A stretch of DNA of 64,000 nucleotides. It comes from Zygaena filipendulae (taxonomy: Eukaryota > Arthropoda > Insecta > Lepidoptera > Zygaenidae). The translations under genes were made by a program, and so were the position numbers. The stretch spans positions 248,001 to 312,000 of the forward strand of contig CAJRBF020000009.1 of the NCBI GenBank assembly GCA_907165275.2. The letters run 5' to 3'. This document shows, piece after piece, positions 9,450-19,440 of this stretch (positions are counted from its first letter, which is position 1; every line of letters starts with the position of its first letter). Under the pieces are notes generated by a model. It searched no databases. It saw only the letters and a program-made list of their open reading frames with translations, and was not told the DNA's origin.

Positions 9450-12400
9450 TCACGACTCGTCCGCTCCGGGTGATGTAAGGTGACGTAGGTAAGACAGCTG
9501 GAGTCGAATTCCTTGTTTCACGTGTTTCGACTGGATCACGGTTCGGTGAACTCGATCTCTTGCGTTCCGACGTGACGTCAGTGTCGCTCGTGCTTACGTC
9601 TTCTTCGTTAAGTAGGTAGGCAGGCTTGAGTCTATCCAGTGATATCACGGTTGTGCGTAGTGGTAACTGTATCTTGAAATACTTCTCGTGACGTTGTAGA
9701 ACTTGATAGGGTCCGTCATATGGCGGAGTCAATGGCGGTCTGACCGCGTCGTTTCGAACGAAAACGTGTGTACACGTAGCTAGGTTCTTGTGTACGAACG
9801 TAGGTCGTGACGTTGTGGTACGATTTGTGGGTATTAACGTTGCCATTGTTCGGCTTAGCCGTTGCACGTATTCTGCATCTTCGATTTTCGACTGTGTAGG
9901 TACGAAAAAATCGGACGGTATTCGTAGTGTTGCGCCGTAGGTCATCAGTGCAGGGCTGAGATTATCTTCGCGTAGTGCGGTGCGTAAACCAAATAGTACG
10001 GTGGGCAACTCGTCTACCCATGTTGTGGTTGCACCGCGCGCCATGAGAGCTGCCTTCATTGTACGATGAAGTCGTTCTACTTTTCCGTTTGACTGGGCGT
10101 GATAACTTGTAGTGCGGATTCTAGATATACCCCATCTCTTCAGTAGTGTGTTGAATAGTGCTGACTCAAAATTTTGTGCTCTGTCTGTCGTAATTCTGAG
10201 CGGGACGCCAAATCGCACTATCCAGTTCTCGTAGAGGGCTTTTGCGACGCTTTCTGCGGTGATGTCTTGAACTGGAACAGCTTCCGGCCATCTGGTGCGT
10301 CTGTCTATTATGGTGACGCAAAACTTGAAATCGTGCGATAATCGTAGCGGTCCCACGACGTCTATGTGTATGTGTTCGAAACGTTGAGAAGGTGGAAACT
10401 CTGCCAGAGGAGTGACGACGTGACGATGTACCTTGCTGCGCTGACAGTCGATACATGCTTTGGCCCATGTTGCTACATCTTTGTTCATAGCTGGCCAGAA
10501 AAATTTCGATGCTATCTGCTTCCGTGTGGTTCTTGCCCCGGGGTGACATAGCCCGTGTTGCGCTTTGAATGCGACATAGCGGTATGTTTTAGGTAAATAC
10601 GGACGGGGTGACGTAGTCGATAGCTCGCATGTGATTGGTCGGTCGAGTCCGGGAAGAGTTACTTCGGCGAATTTCAAGTTGGGTTGTTTCTTTAGATTTC
10701 TCAAGTCTTCGTCGTTGCTTTGGTCTATTGCAAGTTGGTTGTAGTCTATGACATTTGGGTTCTGGATGTCTTCGATTCGTGATAATGCGTCGGCGATTGG
10801 ATTTTCTTCACCTTTGATGTACTTAATACTCGAACAAAATTGAGATATGAAATGTAGCTGCCGTTCTCGTCTCGGTGTGTCGCTACTACTGGCGGGTCTG
10901 CTGAGTGCGAAAGAGAGAGGCTTGTGATCGGTGAGTATAGTTACTTCGCAGCCTTCGATTAGTCTTCTGAAGTGTTTTACAGCCATGTACATAGCTAATA
11001 ATTCGCGATCGTACACGCTGTAGCGGCGTTGCGTAGGGCTCATTGACTTCGAGAAGAATGCTAATGGTTTCCAGTTGTTCTCAACCTTTTGTTGTAGTAC
11101 TGCGCCTAAACTGTGATCCGAGGCGTCTGTCATTATAGCGAGTTCGCAACCGTGAACGGGGTAGCTTAACGTTGTTGCTTCGGTAATGCTTTGGCGGCAT
11201 TTTTCAAAAGCTTCGTTCGCTTCCGGTGTCCATTCTATGGGCGTTTTGTCATTCTTTTTCTTGTTGTGAAGAAACTTGTTGAGTTCGTGTTGATGATCGG
11301 CTTGATGAGGTAGGCAGTCTCGGTAAAAATTAAGCATGCCTAGGAAGCGTCGTAGTTCGACGATTGTCTTCGGTTTCGGATACGAGGAAATTGCTTCGAT
11401 GCGATCTATCGTAGGTTTGATACCGCTGGCGGAGACTTCGTAGCCTAGGAAGTTTATAGTTTCAACTCCAAACTGGCATTTGTCGACGTTGAGTGTGACG
11501 CCGTGTTTGTCGAGACGTTCTAAGACTTGATGGAGAAGCTTCTTATGGTTGTTTTCATCTTCAGAAAATAGGAGAATGTCGTCGACGAAACAGAAACAGT
11601 CTTCTATGCCTCGGAGAACTTGATGCATGAATCTTTGAAAGGTTTGACTTGCGTTGCGTAGACCGAACGTCATGCATGTAAATTCGTATAGCCCGAACGG
11701 AGTGATTATGGCTGTTTTCTGTGCATCTTCTTTACTCGCCATGGGAATCCAGTAGTAAGCCATCTTGAGATCAAGTTTCGAAAATATTTTTTTGTTGTTG
11801 AGTGGGTACGTGAAATCTTGAATGCGTGGTATCGGATAGCGATCGGGTTGCGTCACTGCGTTTAATCTTCGGTAGTCGCCGCATACCCGAAGTCTGCCGT
11901 CTTTTTTCGTGACGACGTGTAGAGGGCTGGCCCATGGACTGCTTGAAGGTCTGCAAATGCCAATCTCCATCATCCGATCAAATTCGGCTTTTGCGGCGTT
12001 GTATTTGTCGGGCGGTAGAGGGCGGGCGCGTGCCGAAAGCGGAGGACCCGTCGTTTCGATGTGATGTACGACGTCATGTTTGGCTGGCTGCTTAAGAGAC
12101 ATGGGTCGGAGAACGCCAGGAAAATGCTTCAAGATATCGTGATATTGTTGGTCGGAGCTCACGATGCGAATGGACTCGGCGGTTGTTGATACTTCAGTGG
12201 CGTCGACGGTAAGCTTGGTTTCGTCGTCGATTAATTTTTTTCTGTGAAGATCCACAAGGAGCTTGTAGTGACGTAAGAAGTCTGCACCCAATATGGAAGT
12301 CTTCACGTCTGCGACAATAAATGTCCAGGTGAAACTGCGCCGTAGTCCCAGGTTGAGCTTGATTGTTTTCTCGCCGTAGGTATTTATCGGTGTGTTGTTT

Positions 12401-12486
12401 GCCGCGTAAAGTTTGTAGGTATGTGCGGCCTTTTTCTTAGTTTTCGATGTTGCAGCCCAAACAGATATATCTGCGCCAGTGTCCAC
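9208..12486 (-). CDS. Pol polyprotein (PR-RT-RH-IN), copy 1, reading into an antisense LINE
   Basis: The frame begins at the protease active site DTGAD (no ATG nearby, so frameshifting from Gag is likely). Reverse transcriptase has FCFVDDILLF, RNase H has MTDASDHSLGAVL and YDRELLAMY, and integrase has HHCC residues (HPGA to CIDCQRSK), then HIDVVGPL, TTDRAQNFES and NGKVERLHRT. The DDE set is complete. The native end after RSGRVV was removed when the jockey-like LINE inserted, so the last 80 or so residues from about 9450 are translated antisense LINE sequence. The enzymes should still fold; the tail is foreign. Confidence 0.9.
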   Translation of the reverse strand: MDTGADISVWAATSKTKKKAAHTYKLYAANNTPINTYGEKTIKLNLGLRRSFTWTFIVADVKTSILGADFLRHYKLLVDLHRKKLIDDETKLTVDATEVSTTAESIRIVSSDQQYHDILKHFPGVLRPMSLKQPAKHDVVHHIETTGPPLSARARPLPPDKYNAAKAEFDRMMEIGICRPSSSPWASPLHVVTKKDGRLRVCGDYRRLNAVTQPDRYPIPRIQDFTYPLNNKKIFSKLDLKMAYYWIPMASKEDAQKTAIITPFGLYEFTCMTFGLRNASQTFQRFMHQVLRGIEDCFCFVDDILLFSEDENNHKKLLHQVLERLDKHGVTLNVDKCQFGVETINFLGYEVSASGIKPTIDRIEAISSYPKPKTIVELRRFLGMLNFYRDCLPHQADHQHELNKFLHNKKKNDKTPIEWTPEANEAFEKCRQSITEATTLSYPVHGCELAIMTDASDHSLGAVLQQKVENNWKPLAFFSKSMSPTQRRYSVYDRELLAMYMAVKHFRRLIEGCEVTILTDHKPLSFALSRPASSSDTPRRERQLHFISQFCSSIKYIKGEENPIADALSRIEDIQNPNVIDYNQLAIDQSNDEDLRNLKKQPNLKFAEVTLPGLDRPITCELSTTSPRPYLPKTYRYVAFKAQHGLCHPGARTTRKQIASKFFWPAMNKDVATWAKACIDCQRSKVHRHVVTPLAEFPPSQRFEHIHIDVVGPLRLSHDFKFCVTIIDRRTRWPEAVPVQDITAESVAKALYENWIVRFGVPLRITTDRAQNFESALFNTLLKRWGISRIRTTSYHAQSNGKVERLHRTMKAALMARGATTTWVDELPTVLFGLRTALREDNLSPALMTYGATLRIPSDFFVPTQSKIEDAEYVQRLSRTMATLIPTNRTTTSRPTFVHKNLATCTHVFVRNDAVRPPLTPPYDGPYQVLQRHEKYFKIQLPLRTTVISLDRLKPAYLLNEEDVSTSDTDVTSERKRSSSPNRDPVETRETRNSTPAVLPTSPYITRSGRVVTNNKSLLLLPPRRGGSRGVCVGAEPPAVGDPTLSATTDRNWGAVRRPRGSSGRSRRRPSGRRLGSVSQARWAALARHRER

Positions 12487-12575
12487 GAGGAAACGTTCGT
12501 GTGAGTCGCGATCATGAACACAAAGGCGGTTGCTGATCTTGGGGACACCGACGTCCGCCGCGGTCGGTGTCGACG

Positions 12576-13433
12576 TTAGTTTTCCGACGTCTTGTTACGT
12601 TGTGCGCACGGTGACTCGCAGCGTATTGCCTTCTTGCCAAACTTGTGATGGTATCTGCATAACCACGTAGGATCGCCAGGCTTCACACGGGATGATGATG
12701 AGCGTGAGTGAGAGCGGTAGCGTCCGCGAAATGGTTGACGAGATGTTTGACGCGTGGTATGCCGTGCTCGCAATTCCGCCACTTGTAATGTGAGTTTTTC
12801 CAATCTTGATAGGATCTCTGAGTGCGGTGGCTCGCAGGTGCTGTTAGATGATGCTGCTGAAGAGGTTGCGTTTGATACTGCTGCCACGGTGTTGACGGGC
12901 GTGCTCCCGACGTACTCCATCATCCTGTCTGCCATTGCTGCTAACGTGTCGAGTGAAGATTCTTTGTTGATAGAGAGTACGCAGCGACAGTGGGCTGGCA
13001 CGTGATTGAGCCACTCGATCTTCAAGCCTTCTTCAGTGATGAGGCCGTTATTGAGTTCTCTCATTTTTCGTAGCAGCACGCTGGGTTTCTGGTCGCCGAT
13101 GTCTAAACCGCTGATGAGCTTCTGAAAGTTCTCGACTTCTGATTTTTCGTACACGGTGAGTAGTCGATTTTTCACGGCTTCATATTTCCCTTTCTCAGGT
13201 GGGCTGTATAGTAGGTCGGTGATGTGCTGTAGATCGGCCGGTTCTAGCTTCGACAGGACGTATCTGTATTTTTGGTCATCTGATGTCTTCAAGGGATCGA
13301 TGACTGCCTCAAACTGGACGAACCAGGCTCTGGGAACGGTGCGCCAAAATGGAAGTAGTTTTGACTGCACGGAGATCGCAGCCAGGTCAGCGATTTTGGT
13401 TGTCTCGACGATTTTTTGTTCTTGCTCGGCCAT
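12576..13433 (-). CDS. Gag protein, CsRn1-type, copy 1
   Basis: A 285-residue structural protein starting at ATG 13431-13433. The N-terminal half, with FWRTVPRAWFVQFEA, is a capsid-like domain common to many arthropod gypsy Gags. The C-terminal part is arginine/serine-rich and ends with a Cys-His-Cys-Cys motif around WLCRYHHKFGKKAIRCESPC, which replaces the usual CCHC knuckle. It would form the particle and bind element RNA. It differs from the copy at 42945 by only a few residues and looks intact. Pol follows in another frame. Confidence 0.85.
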   Translation of the reverse strand: MAEQEQKIVETTKIADLAAISVQSKLLPFWRTVPRAWFVQFEAVIDPLKTSDDQKYRYVLSKLEPADLQHITDLLYSPPEKGKYEAVKNRLLTVYEKSEVENFQKLISGLDIGDQKPSVLLRKMRELNNGLITEEGLKIEWLNHVPAHCRCVLSINKESSLDTLAAMADRMMEYVGSTPVNTVAAVSNATSSAASSNSTCEPPHSEILSRLEKLTLQVAELRARHTTRQTSRQPFRGRYRSHSRSSSSRVKPGDPTWLCRYHHKFGKKAIRCESPCAQRNKTSEN

Positions 13434-13473
13434 AGCTTCAGCCTTTTGTTGATTCCTTTTTTCTTCTTCTTTG

Positions 13474-13490
13474 TTGTCGGAGGGTCACCA
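13474..13490 (-). other. primer binding site, tRNA-Trp-like
   Basis: Immediately after the 5' LTR, the sense strand reads TGGTGACCCTCCGAC. The first nine bases match the complement of a tRNA-Trp 3' end as I know it (TGGTGACCCCGACG); the rest matches only with a shift. CsRn1-clade elements typically use this tRNA. Confidence 0.6.
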
Positions 13491-13491
13491 C

Positions 13492-14416
13492 TGTGGCGGA
13501 GGTATTACGAGCAGGTAGGTATTAAACTCACATTTGCTGTAGAAATGGAATTTTGGAAGTGATTTATTGTTAAAAACTTAGCGCTATATATACAGAAAAC
13601 CTTAAAACTAACAACCAATCAAAAACACAACATTAAATATTTACAACCAAACAACCAATGAGAAATCGTACATTAAATGGCGGACAGATTCGAGCGAGAT
13701 GCTAGTTTCTAGAATTTCATAGTCTCCTCTCGTCGCACACTCGCACCGCGCATGCGCGGGGTGCGCGGCGCGGAGGACGCGGGCGGCGCGCGCGCAGGAG
13801 CTCAGTCCGCCGCGTCTCAAGCGCCAGTCGCCATCGATCGTTGAGAGCGCAAGGCCGCGCGTCTCGCGCCGGACCGCGAATCGTGGATGTGCGTGTGGTG
13901 CCGTACAGGTGTCTCCGACCGAGTAGTTCCATGGTGCTTGATGGTGTACGACAGCGTCGCAAGACCCAGGCGATTAAAAACGGCTCTTTTCAGAGCCCTC
14001 TTTCCATTTTGATGTACTGCCTGATCTTGCTTGCGTAGTTACTTCAGTGAGTGTGACCCAGGAACGTGACGTCGCTTGACTGTTCCTTCGAATCTCCAGC
14101 GAGGTCGTCTTTTTCAAGATTGCTCCTCGCACTTTCCTCTGTCTGGAATTCGTTGGAATTGAGTCAGCTAGGCAATAAAGAATAACATAACAAGTTGTCC
14201 GTGTCCTGTTTCTTTCTTGTGATTTGATAATAAGGTGATTCCACTGTGTATGTTATTTCTCTCTTGCTCCTTCAACCTTCCTGATCCTTAATCCAATTCC
14301 CCGTAAAGGTATGTTACGTACACGGTTTGGTAATGGTAGGTACATGGAGGTAAACCGCTGTGAAGTATGTAAGTATTTTCGTAAGTATTTCTGTGCTCAT
14401 GTGCAAGGTGTGCACA
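13492..14416 (-). repeat. long-form LTR (5' LTR in sense), 925 bp
   Basis: Matches the LTR at 5761-6686 apart from one lost G in the ccccgg/ccccg run near 14303. It would drive transcription toward lower coordinates. Confidence 0.9.
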
Positions 14417-14565
14417 GTATCATGTAATTGATCGACATACTCTTTATTAACCGCATCGTATGCTTCTATAGGAAATTTGATGCCTCTTAGTCTAGCTGTT
14501 TTTAGATCATAATCACCATTTTCAGATTTCATTAACACCTTGTCATTAAATGTAAACTCTGACAA
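14417..14565 (-). pseudogene. Polinton fibre-like protein, N-terminal part
   Basis: This short fragment encodes NGDYDLKTARLRGIKFPIE and DAVNKEYVDQL, closely matching the repeat unit at 5399-5760. The frame enters the gypsy LTR at 14416. No ATG is seen upstream before a stop, so the real start is unclear. Across the insertion the reading frame is compatible once one target duplication is discounted. Confidence 0.6.
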
Positions 14566-14689
14566 ACGTATTCTTTATGAATATGATGACCAAATTTGTC
14601 TATACTCATATTTTAAGGTAGGACCTGCTACTTAGGGAGGCTAAATATAAAATGAAACTAATCGTTAGTAATGCACATATTTATTTTAT

Positions 14690-15564
14690 TTAGGCATTAA
14701 TGAGTCCACTTTCACGCAATTCTTCTATGATAGAAATGATTTCATTGTCAACTCCGGTGTTACCAGCTTCTCGTGATGCTATCAATAGTTTTAATCGTTC
14801 CACCAATTCATTAGGATCGTCCCAGTATACTAAGTCGACATCTTTTCGTATTTTTTTCATTGACGGTAAGCCTTCTCCTTTCGTTTGTTTTATATTAAAC
14901 AGAGGTCTAATGATTTGGACGTATTTTTGTCCTTTATTACTTTTGATGGGTTTTTTGAATCGTAATCTCGACGGTGAGCGTTTGTGTTCATTAACATAGT
15001 TTTGTAATTTTTCATGTCGCTATCCGTAATTAATTTTAAATCGATATCTTTTTTAAGCAACAATTGTTTTAAGCCAGGAGTGGTAGCGTACTTATGTCCA
15101 GCTACAGATATAAATCGATCACCGATCGTTATAGGAGATGAACCTAACATAAGTTTTCCTTTTTCTGATCTAACACCAAATACAACATCATCTAACGCCT
15201 CTGAAGACACAGACCATGACGAGGTATTTTTATCATCGAGAGTTGTATCAATAACGGATGAAACTGAGGGGTCTGTGTCTAAATCAGATTCTGAATTATC
15301 TGTATAATAATTATCACTGCTCTCATCCTTGGTGTCTTTAACAGTACCGGTGTTATGGTTGGTGTTGCCTTCAGATTTTTCAATCAGCTTTTGTTTTGTT
15401 GCTTTTTCATTAGCTTTCGTAAATTGAGCAAGAGGTTCTGTGACCGGCTTGAACACGGTTTCCAATGCACGTTTATTTTCAATTTCGACATTTCTCATTT
15501 TTCGCACCTTTTTCTTAACTGCTTCTGCAGCATCAACAATCCGTCTTTTTAATGATTTTTCCAT
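14690..15564 (-). pseudogene. DUF8207-like Polinton protein with a frameshift
   Basis: The first frame (ATG 15562-15564 to 14890) encodes a basic N-terminus, an acidic serine-rich middle, then a conserved part with FGVRSEKGKLMLGSSPI and HKYATTPGLKQLLLKKD. The following bases down to the stop at 14690-14692 encode, in another frame, a tail with VDLVYWDDPNELVERL and IISIIEELRESG. That tail is typical of this family in Polintons. I therefore read one gene broken by a single frameshift near 14890-14930. Its function in the family is unknown to me. Confidence 0.6.
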
Positions 15565-15711
15565 TATAACCGGACGAGTCGTTAATGATTTAGCATCCGA
15601 TAACGAATGAAGTTTAAAACATGCGTTCCTCTATTTAAAGGTATTATTTATGTTCTTTGTTAGACGAACACCACAAAAGTGTCTAATTTGTTTCTATAGC
15701 AATCATTATTT

Positions 15712-16314
15712 TTAGTACAATCCTTGTTTATAACCAAATAATTGTAAGGATTGATCCAAATCTTTGAACACATTTCGCGAAATTGACCCCACATGTTTCA
15801 TATTGGTTTCATCTTGTTTAAAAAGTATAATTAAATTCGCGTTATCTCTCACTAACTGTTTAGGGATTTTACTATATGTTTGGTTGAGATAAAAACAATC
15901 AATATATTTGTGTCTGCCCATTGCAAAGTAATCTCGTATATTATTTTGATTTTCACATGCAACGTCGTCAAATACAATCACGGAGTAGGGTTTAGCATCT
16001 TGTAGACTTAAAACTTCATCTTTATCACGATACTTTTCAAATAAAACATTTGGAACTCGTTCCAAAACCTTTTCTAAAAACACATATTTTGGTTGTTGTA
16101 ATGTTTTAGAATAAACATACACATTTCGATAATGTAACCCGTTTTCGTGCAAAAGTAGTCCAATCATCAAATTTGTTTTCCCACAGCTCGACGGTCCACA
16201 AATGATGCATCGTACAGTGCTAGGTAGAAGCCTTCCATGGCGTGACATGGTATTTTTTACTTCGACAAAAACATTATCAATATTTAACGATTGTGACTGT
16301 TTAACAAACTTCAT
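15712..16314 (-). CDS. Polinton packaging ATPase (FtsK/HerA type)
   Basis: A 200-residue product with Walker A GPSSCGKT at about residues 40-47 and Walker B VIVFDDV near residue 115. The phrase DCFYLNQTYSKIPKQLVRDNAN is typical of Polinton and virophage genome-packaging ATPases, which pump DNA into capsids. It starts at ATG 16312-16314. Family members usually continue for some tens of residues, so the C-terminus is probably shortened. Both nucleotide-binding motifs are intact. Confidence 0.8.
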   Translation of the reverse strand: MKFVKQSQSLNIDNVFVEVKNTMSRHGRLLPSTVRCIICGPSSCGKTNLMIGLLLHENGLHYRNVYVYSKTLQQPKYVFLEKVLERVPNVLFEKYRDKDEVLSLQDAKPYSVIVFDDVACENQNNIRDYFAMGRHKYIDCFYLNQTYSKIPKQLVRDNANLIILFKQDETNMKHVGSISRNVFKDLDQSLQLFGYKQGLY

Positions 16315-16632
16315 GATGCACGTGTCAAGTCAGTAGTGTGCTATTTCATTAGTTACATTTATTTTTAAGTCAAAACATGAGAACTACCAGACGTCTAATC
16401 GTTTCATGGTATGGATTTGGCTGTATTATCATTCCACAGATAAATCTTTTGTAATTGATCTGACAAATGATCGATCTGACAAATGAAGATCTTTGGGGGG
16501 ACAAATGAAGGGTGGGGCCTTCATTACCCACACGTCAACCCTCATCTCGCGACAGACCTCGTCACCGCTGCAATCTTTTTGCGGATATTACCTTTAAGTT
16601 ATGACAAAAGCGCCAGATATCGAGCTGCAGCT

Positions 16633-16700
16633 CGTCGTTGTTAGATCTCAGGCTGGCTTCATTATGCATAATGAAGCCAGCCTGAGATCTAACAACGACG
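16633..16700. repeat. 68-bp perfect palindrome
   Basis: Two 34-bp arms meet at TATGCATA without a spacer. The left arm begins cgtcgttgttagatctcagg and the right arm is its exact complement in reverse. The match continues with a 3-bp offset (ctcgtcg). Foldback transposon tip, or an assembly artefact at a hairpin, are both possible. Confidence 0.9.
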
Positions 16701-17599
16701 ACGAGTCATGTCACATCCAAGTACCTACCTATAGAAGCTTATCGCTTAGTGTGGGATCAAGTAGATCTATGTGTTGTGAAGTGGATTATTATTATGTTCT
16801 CACATTGCTGGGAAAATAACTAAACCTTGCATACAGCTTTATTTTGTTTGGAAAATCTGTGTAACTGTGGTATTTAGTATATCTATGTATATGTACTTCT
16901 TAAGTCAATTTCCAGAAACAATAAAGAAGATACATCAAAAAAAGTGTATCGTTATATTTTTTGCCGCTTTTTCTTTCGCTATAAAGGTTTGTGGAACCAT
17001 CGAGCTGTAGTTCCGGGGTTTTCCGGAAGCGACCGCCCAAACGTACCTCTCGAACAAGAGGGTCGTTACCCGCATGTACATGTACAATGTACGTTTTTTC
17101 ACTAGTGGGTTTTTATTGCTACAAAATAATGAAATACTCTAAGTAAGCCGTCGACAAGATTGCGTCACATAAACTAATATTACTTAATACTACGTTGCAT
17201 CAAGTTGGAGAATATTGTTTTTCTATGACGATGGGGAACTAAAATGTCGAATCGCTTCAGACATTGCTTTAGATTCCTGTTTATAATAATAAATAATAGG
17301 AATAAAAGTGAAGTGACACCTATGTAATTACTCCTAAGCTATGTGGGCATACATATTTGAGCTAATAGATGAATGTCCTCTCGATAAAATGCTTAAACGA
17401 TACCATATAGGTACGCCGTACGAGTAACATCAATATACATTTTGAATGTGACGTACTTACATAATATGTATGTTTCGCCCACATAATATGGGCAATGTAA
17501 AATGTTCGGCTTTGACCAGCGCTCAAATTAACATCACTCGCTATAAAAACACCATTAAAAATAAGGAGACGGAGAAGGAGAAGGAGAATATGAAAGAAG

Positions 17600-17777
17600 T
17601 TTGGAGTTTTTGCGGGAATTCCCAAACTCACGCGGGTGAATCTCCGAAACGGTTGGACCGATTTTGACGGGACTTTCACTACTAATTAATTAGCTGATGT
17701 TACAAGTAAATTAGGCACTTTGGAGTTTCTGCTTAAATTCCGAAACTTACGTGGGTGAAGCCGAGGGGCACAGCTAG
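17600..17777 (+). repeat. CTAG-ended dispersed repeat, Helitron-like
   Basis: It contains ttttgcgggaattcccaaac, gaccgattttgacgggactt and ends gaggggcacagctagta, as in the copy ending at 1314. Family assignment is tentative. Confidence 0.4.
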
Positions 17778-18420
17778 TATCTATATAAATAAACTACCAG
17801 CACGGACTGACATCAAAAGAAATGTAAAAACATTCTCTGCTCATAGCTATACAACATGTGTCGAGGCGCGGTCGTAAAAGTTTACTTCCAAAGCTGAACT
17901 AGAGGTGTTTTCTTTATACTTACTTGTGAATGCATTATTTTATTTTCACAACTTTCTCTGACTGTGAGAACAGAACGCGGTGAACAATGTATTTTTCTTT
18001 TTTATGTCTTGCTGAAGTGTTTTTTTAAACCTTATAAAAATAACTTATTTTGTCGTTGGAGGACTATAAAACGAATTTAAAAAAAATTCAAATTAGTCAT
18101 TCAATCGTTTAATTTATTTGTCATAAACTCGCCATAAGAATGCTCGGTAAGCCAGCGCTGCGCCGCAGTCGTCCCTTAAAACAGTTGAAACTCGATGCAG
18201 CCGCTATGTTATTATGATCATGCAATTTATCAATAAATAAATGATAAATAACCAAAAAATCTGCATTTACAGTACCTAGTTAAATGTTGAACACCCTAGT
18301 GATAGTTTTAACTGCAAGCTTTTGTAGACGAGGAATTTATTTTGGCTGTATGCGGCCATCTTAAGGTATCCGTCCTTCAACATGTCAGAAGTCAGAGAAC
18401 ATGTCAGAGAAGTTGTCTAC

Positions 18421-18545
18421 TGGCTGTGTCCCGCGGTTTCACCGGAGGGAGTTTAAGTAGCCAGTGAAAGTCCCGTTAAAATCAGTCCAGCTGTTTCAGA
18501 GATTGCCCGGAACAAACAGACAGACACACTAAAAAAAATACTATT
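18421..18545 (-). repeat. inverted copy of the CTAG-ended repeat
   Basis: It begins gtcccgcggtttcaccgg and runs through gtcccgttaaaatcagtcca to tandem CAGACA. This matches the reverse orientation of the CTAG-ended repeat seen elsewhere in the window. Confidence 0.4.
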
Positions 18546-19214
18546 GTATTGTCTATTGTAGTACCGTACATACGTACATAGGCACATACCGTATAATGTA
18601 TTTAATAAAAAGCTGTTAATTTGTAATTACAAACAGATACTTCAATTTTAGTTATATGTATAGATGTACCTATAGATAAACTTAAAACTCATGTGCTATG
18701 GATACTCTCTTTCTTTTTGTTTTTCTCTCTCTTCGGAAGTAAAGCTAAAAGCTTATAAGTACAAGTTAGTATTTTTACGATAACTTGAGAAGTAGGTTAT
18801 TTTTCAGCTTTTATGATACTCTTTTGAAGTAATACGGTCTTGCGGATTGTAAGTGGCTACAGATATAAAAACTCTGGTAAAAAATGGCGACATTTACATA
18901 TTATATTCGCCGACAGCCACATACAAAAACTTTTAAGCACATTATGCTCCTTCGCAGAGCGTGTCGGTCCTCCCCCACTGCATTTCCGTTTCCCAACAAT
19001 AGCAACCCCGGAGCCGAATTCATTTTTTAAATTCACTTCTATTTCCTTGTATAATTCGGTACCTATAAATAAGAGACAAATTATGTTAAATTTGTTTGCT
19101 ATAAGTTTCTAACAATTTTATTGTTAGTTTGCTATTATACTAATAAGTAGAATAATATGATTATTTTCTTTTAAAAAATAGTTATATTGTAAGTGATAGT
19201 GTATTTATCTTTCC

Positions 19215-19440
19215 GAATAAGTTTTTTTTTGTTTTCATATAGGTTTAGGTAAGTATATAAATATGAATCCCTATTTCCCTTGGTCACGGCACCACGCGTG
19301 AACGGCTGGACCGATCATTATTAAATTTTGCATACACATTGTTAGGAGTACACAAAAGGACATGAGGTACTTTTTATCCCGGAATTCCCACGGGAACTCC
19401 AAAAAAGCTGTAGGTGAGACCTCGGGGACTCAAGTTACAA
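19215..19440 (+). repeat. dispersed repeat with ttaaattttgcatacaca core
   Basis: The phrases ggctggaccgatcattatta, ttttgcatacacattgttag and cccggaattcccacgggaac resemble those in the repeat at 27250-27430. Both are probably copies of one non-autonomous family. Confidence 0.4.

Larger units (their letters stand above)
5761..14416 (-). mobile_element. Ty3/gypsy LTR retrotransposon, CsRn1-type, copy 1 (long LTR)
   Basis: A minus-strand element bounded by near-identical LTRs at 5761-6686 and 13492-14416. Sense order is LTR, primer site, gag, pol, LTR. The CHCC-type gag motif and the tRNA-Trp-like primer site place it in the CsRn1 clade, which includes Bombyx Kabuki. It interrupts the Polinton fibre-like gene with flanking four-mers ATAT and GTAT, one mismatch from a perfect 4-bp duplication. 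The two LTRs differ by one visible base, so insertion was recent. An antisense jockey-like LINE sits near the pol end. Third copy at 30770 and fourth-block relative at 42621 are the same family. Confidence 0.9.
1741..16314 (-). mobile_element. Polinton/Maverick (adintovirus-like) remnant, interrupted at 5761-14416
   Basis: Nine minus-strand genes form one cluster typical of Polintons, large self-synthesising DNA transposons related to dsDNA viruses. In sense order they are packaging ATPase, DUF8207-like protein, fibre-like protein, integrase, phospholipase A2-like protein, small hydrophobic protein, adenovirus-type protease, penton-like protein, a small basic protein and major capsid. The 8.7-kb gypsy element sits inside the fibre-like gene. 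No protein-primed DNA polymerase B and no long terminal inverted repeats are visible, and the capsid gene is cut short at 1741, so both ends appear lost. Frames are mostly open, so decay is moderate. It is an immobile relic unless helped in trans. Confidence 0.85.

Noticed and set aside
5399..14720. Shared NGVDNEI-like ending of the fibre-like and DUF8207-like genes as a gene fusion
   Set aside because: The match is seven residues or fewer with different DNA; chance or shared composition explains it.
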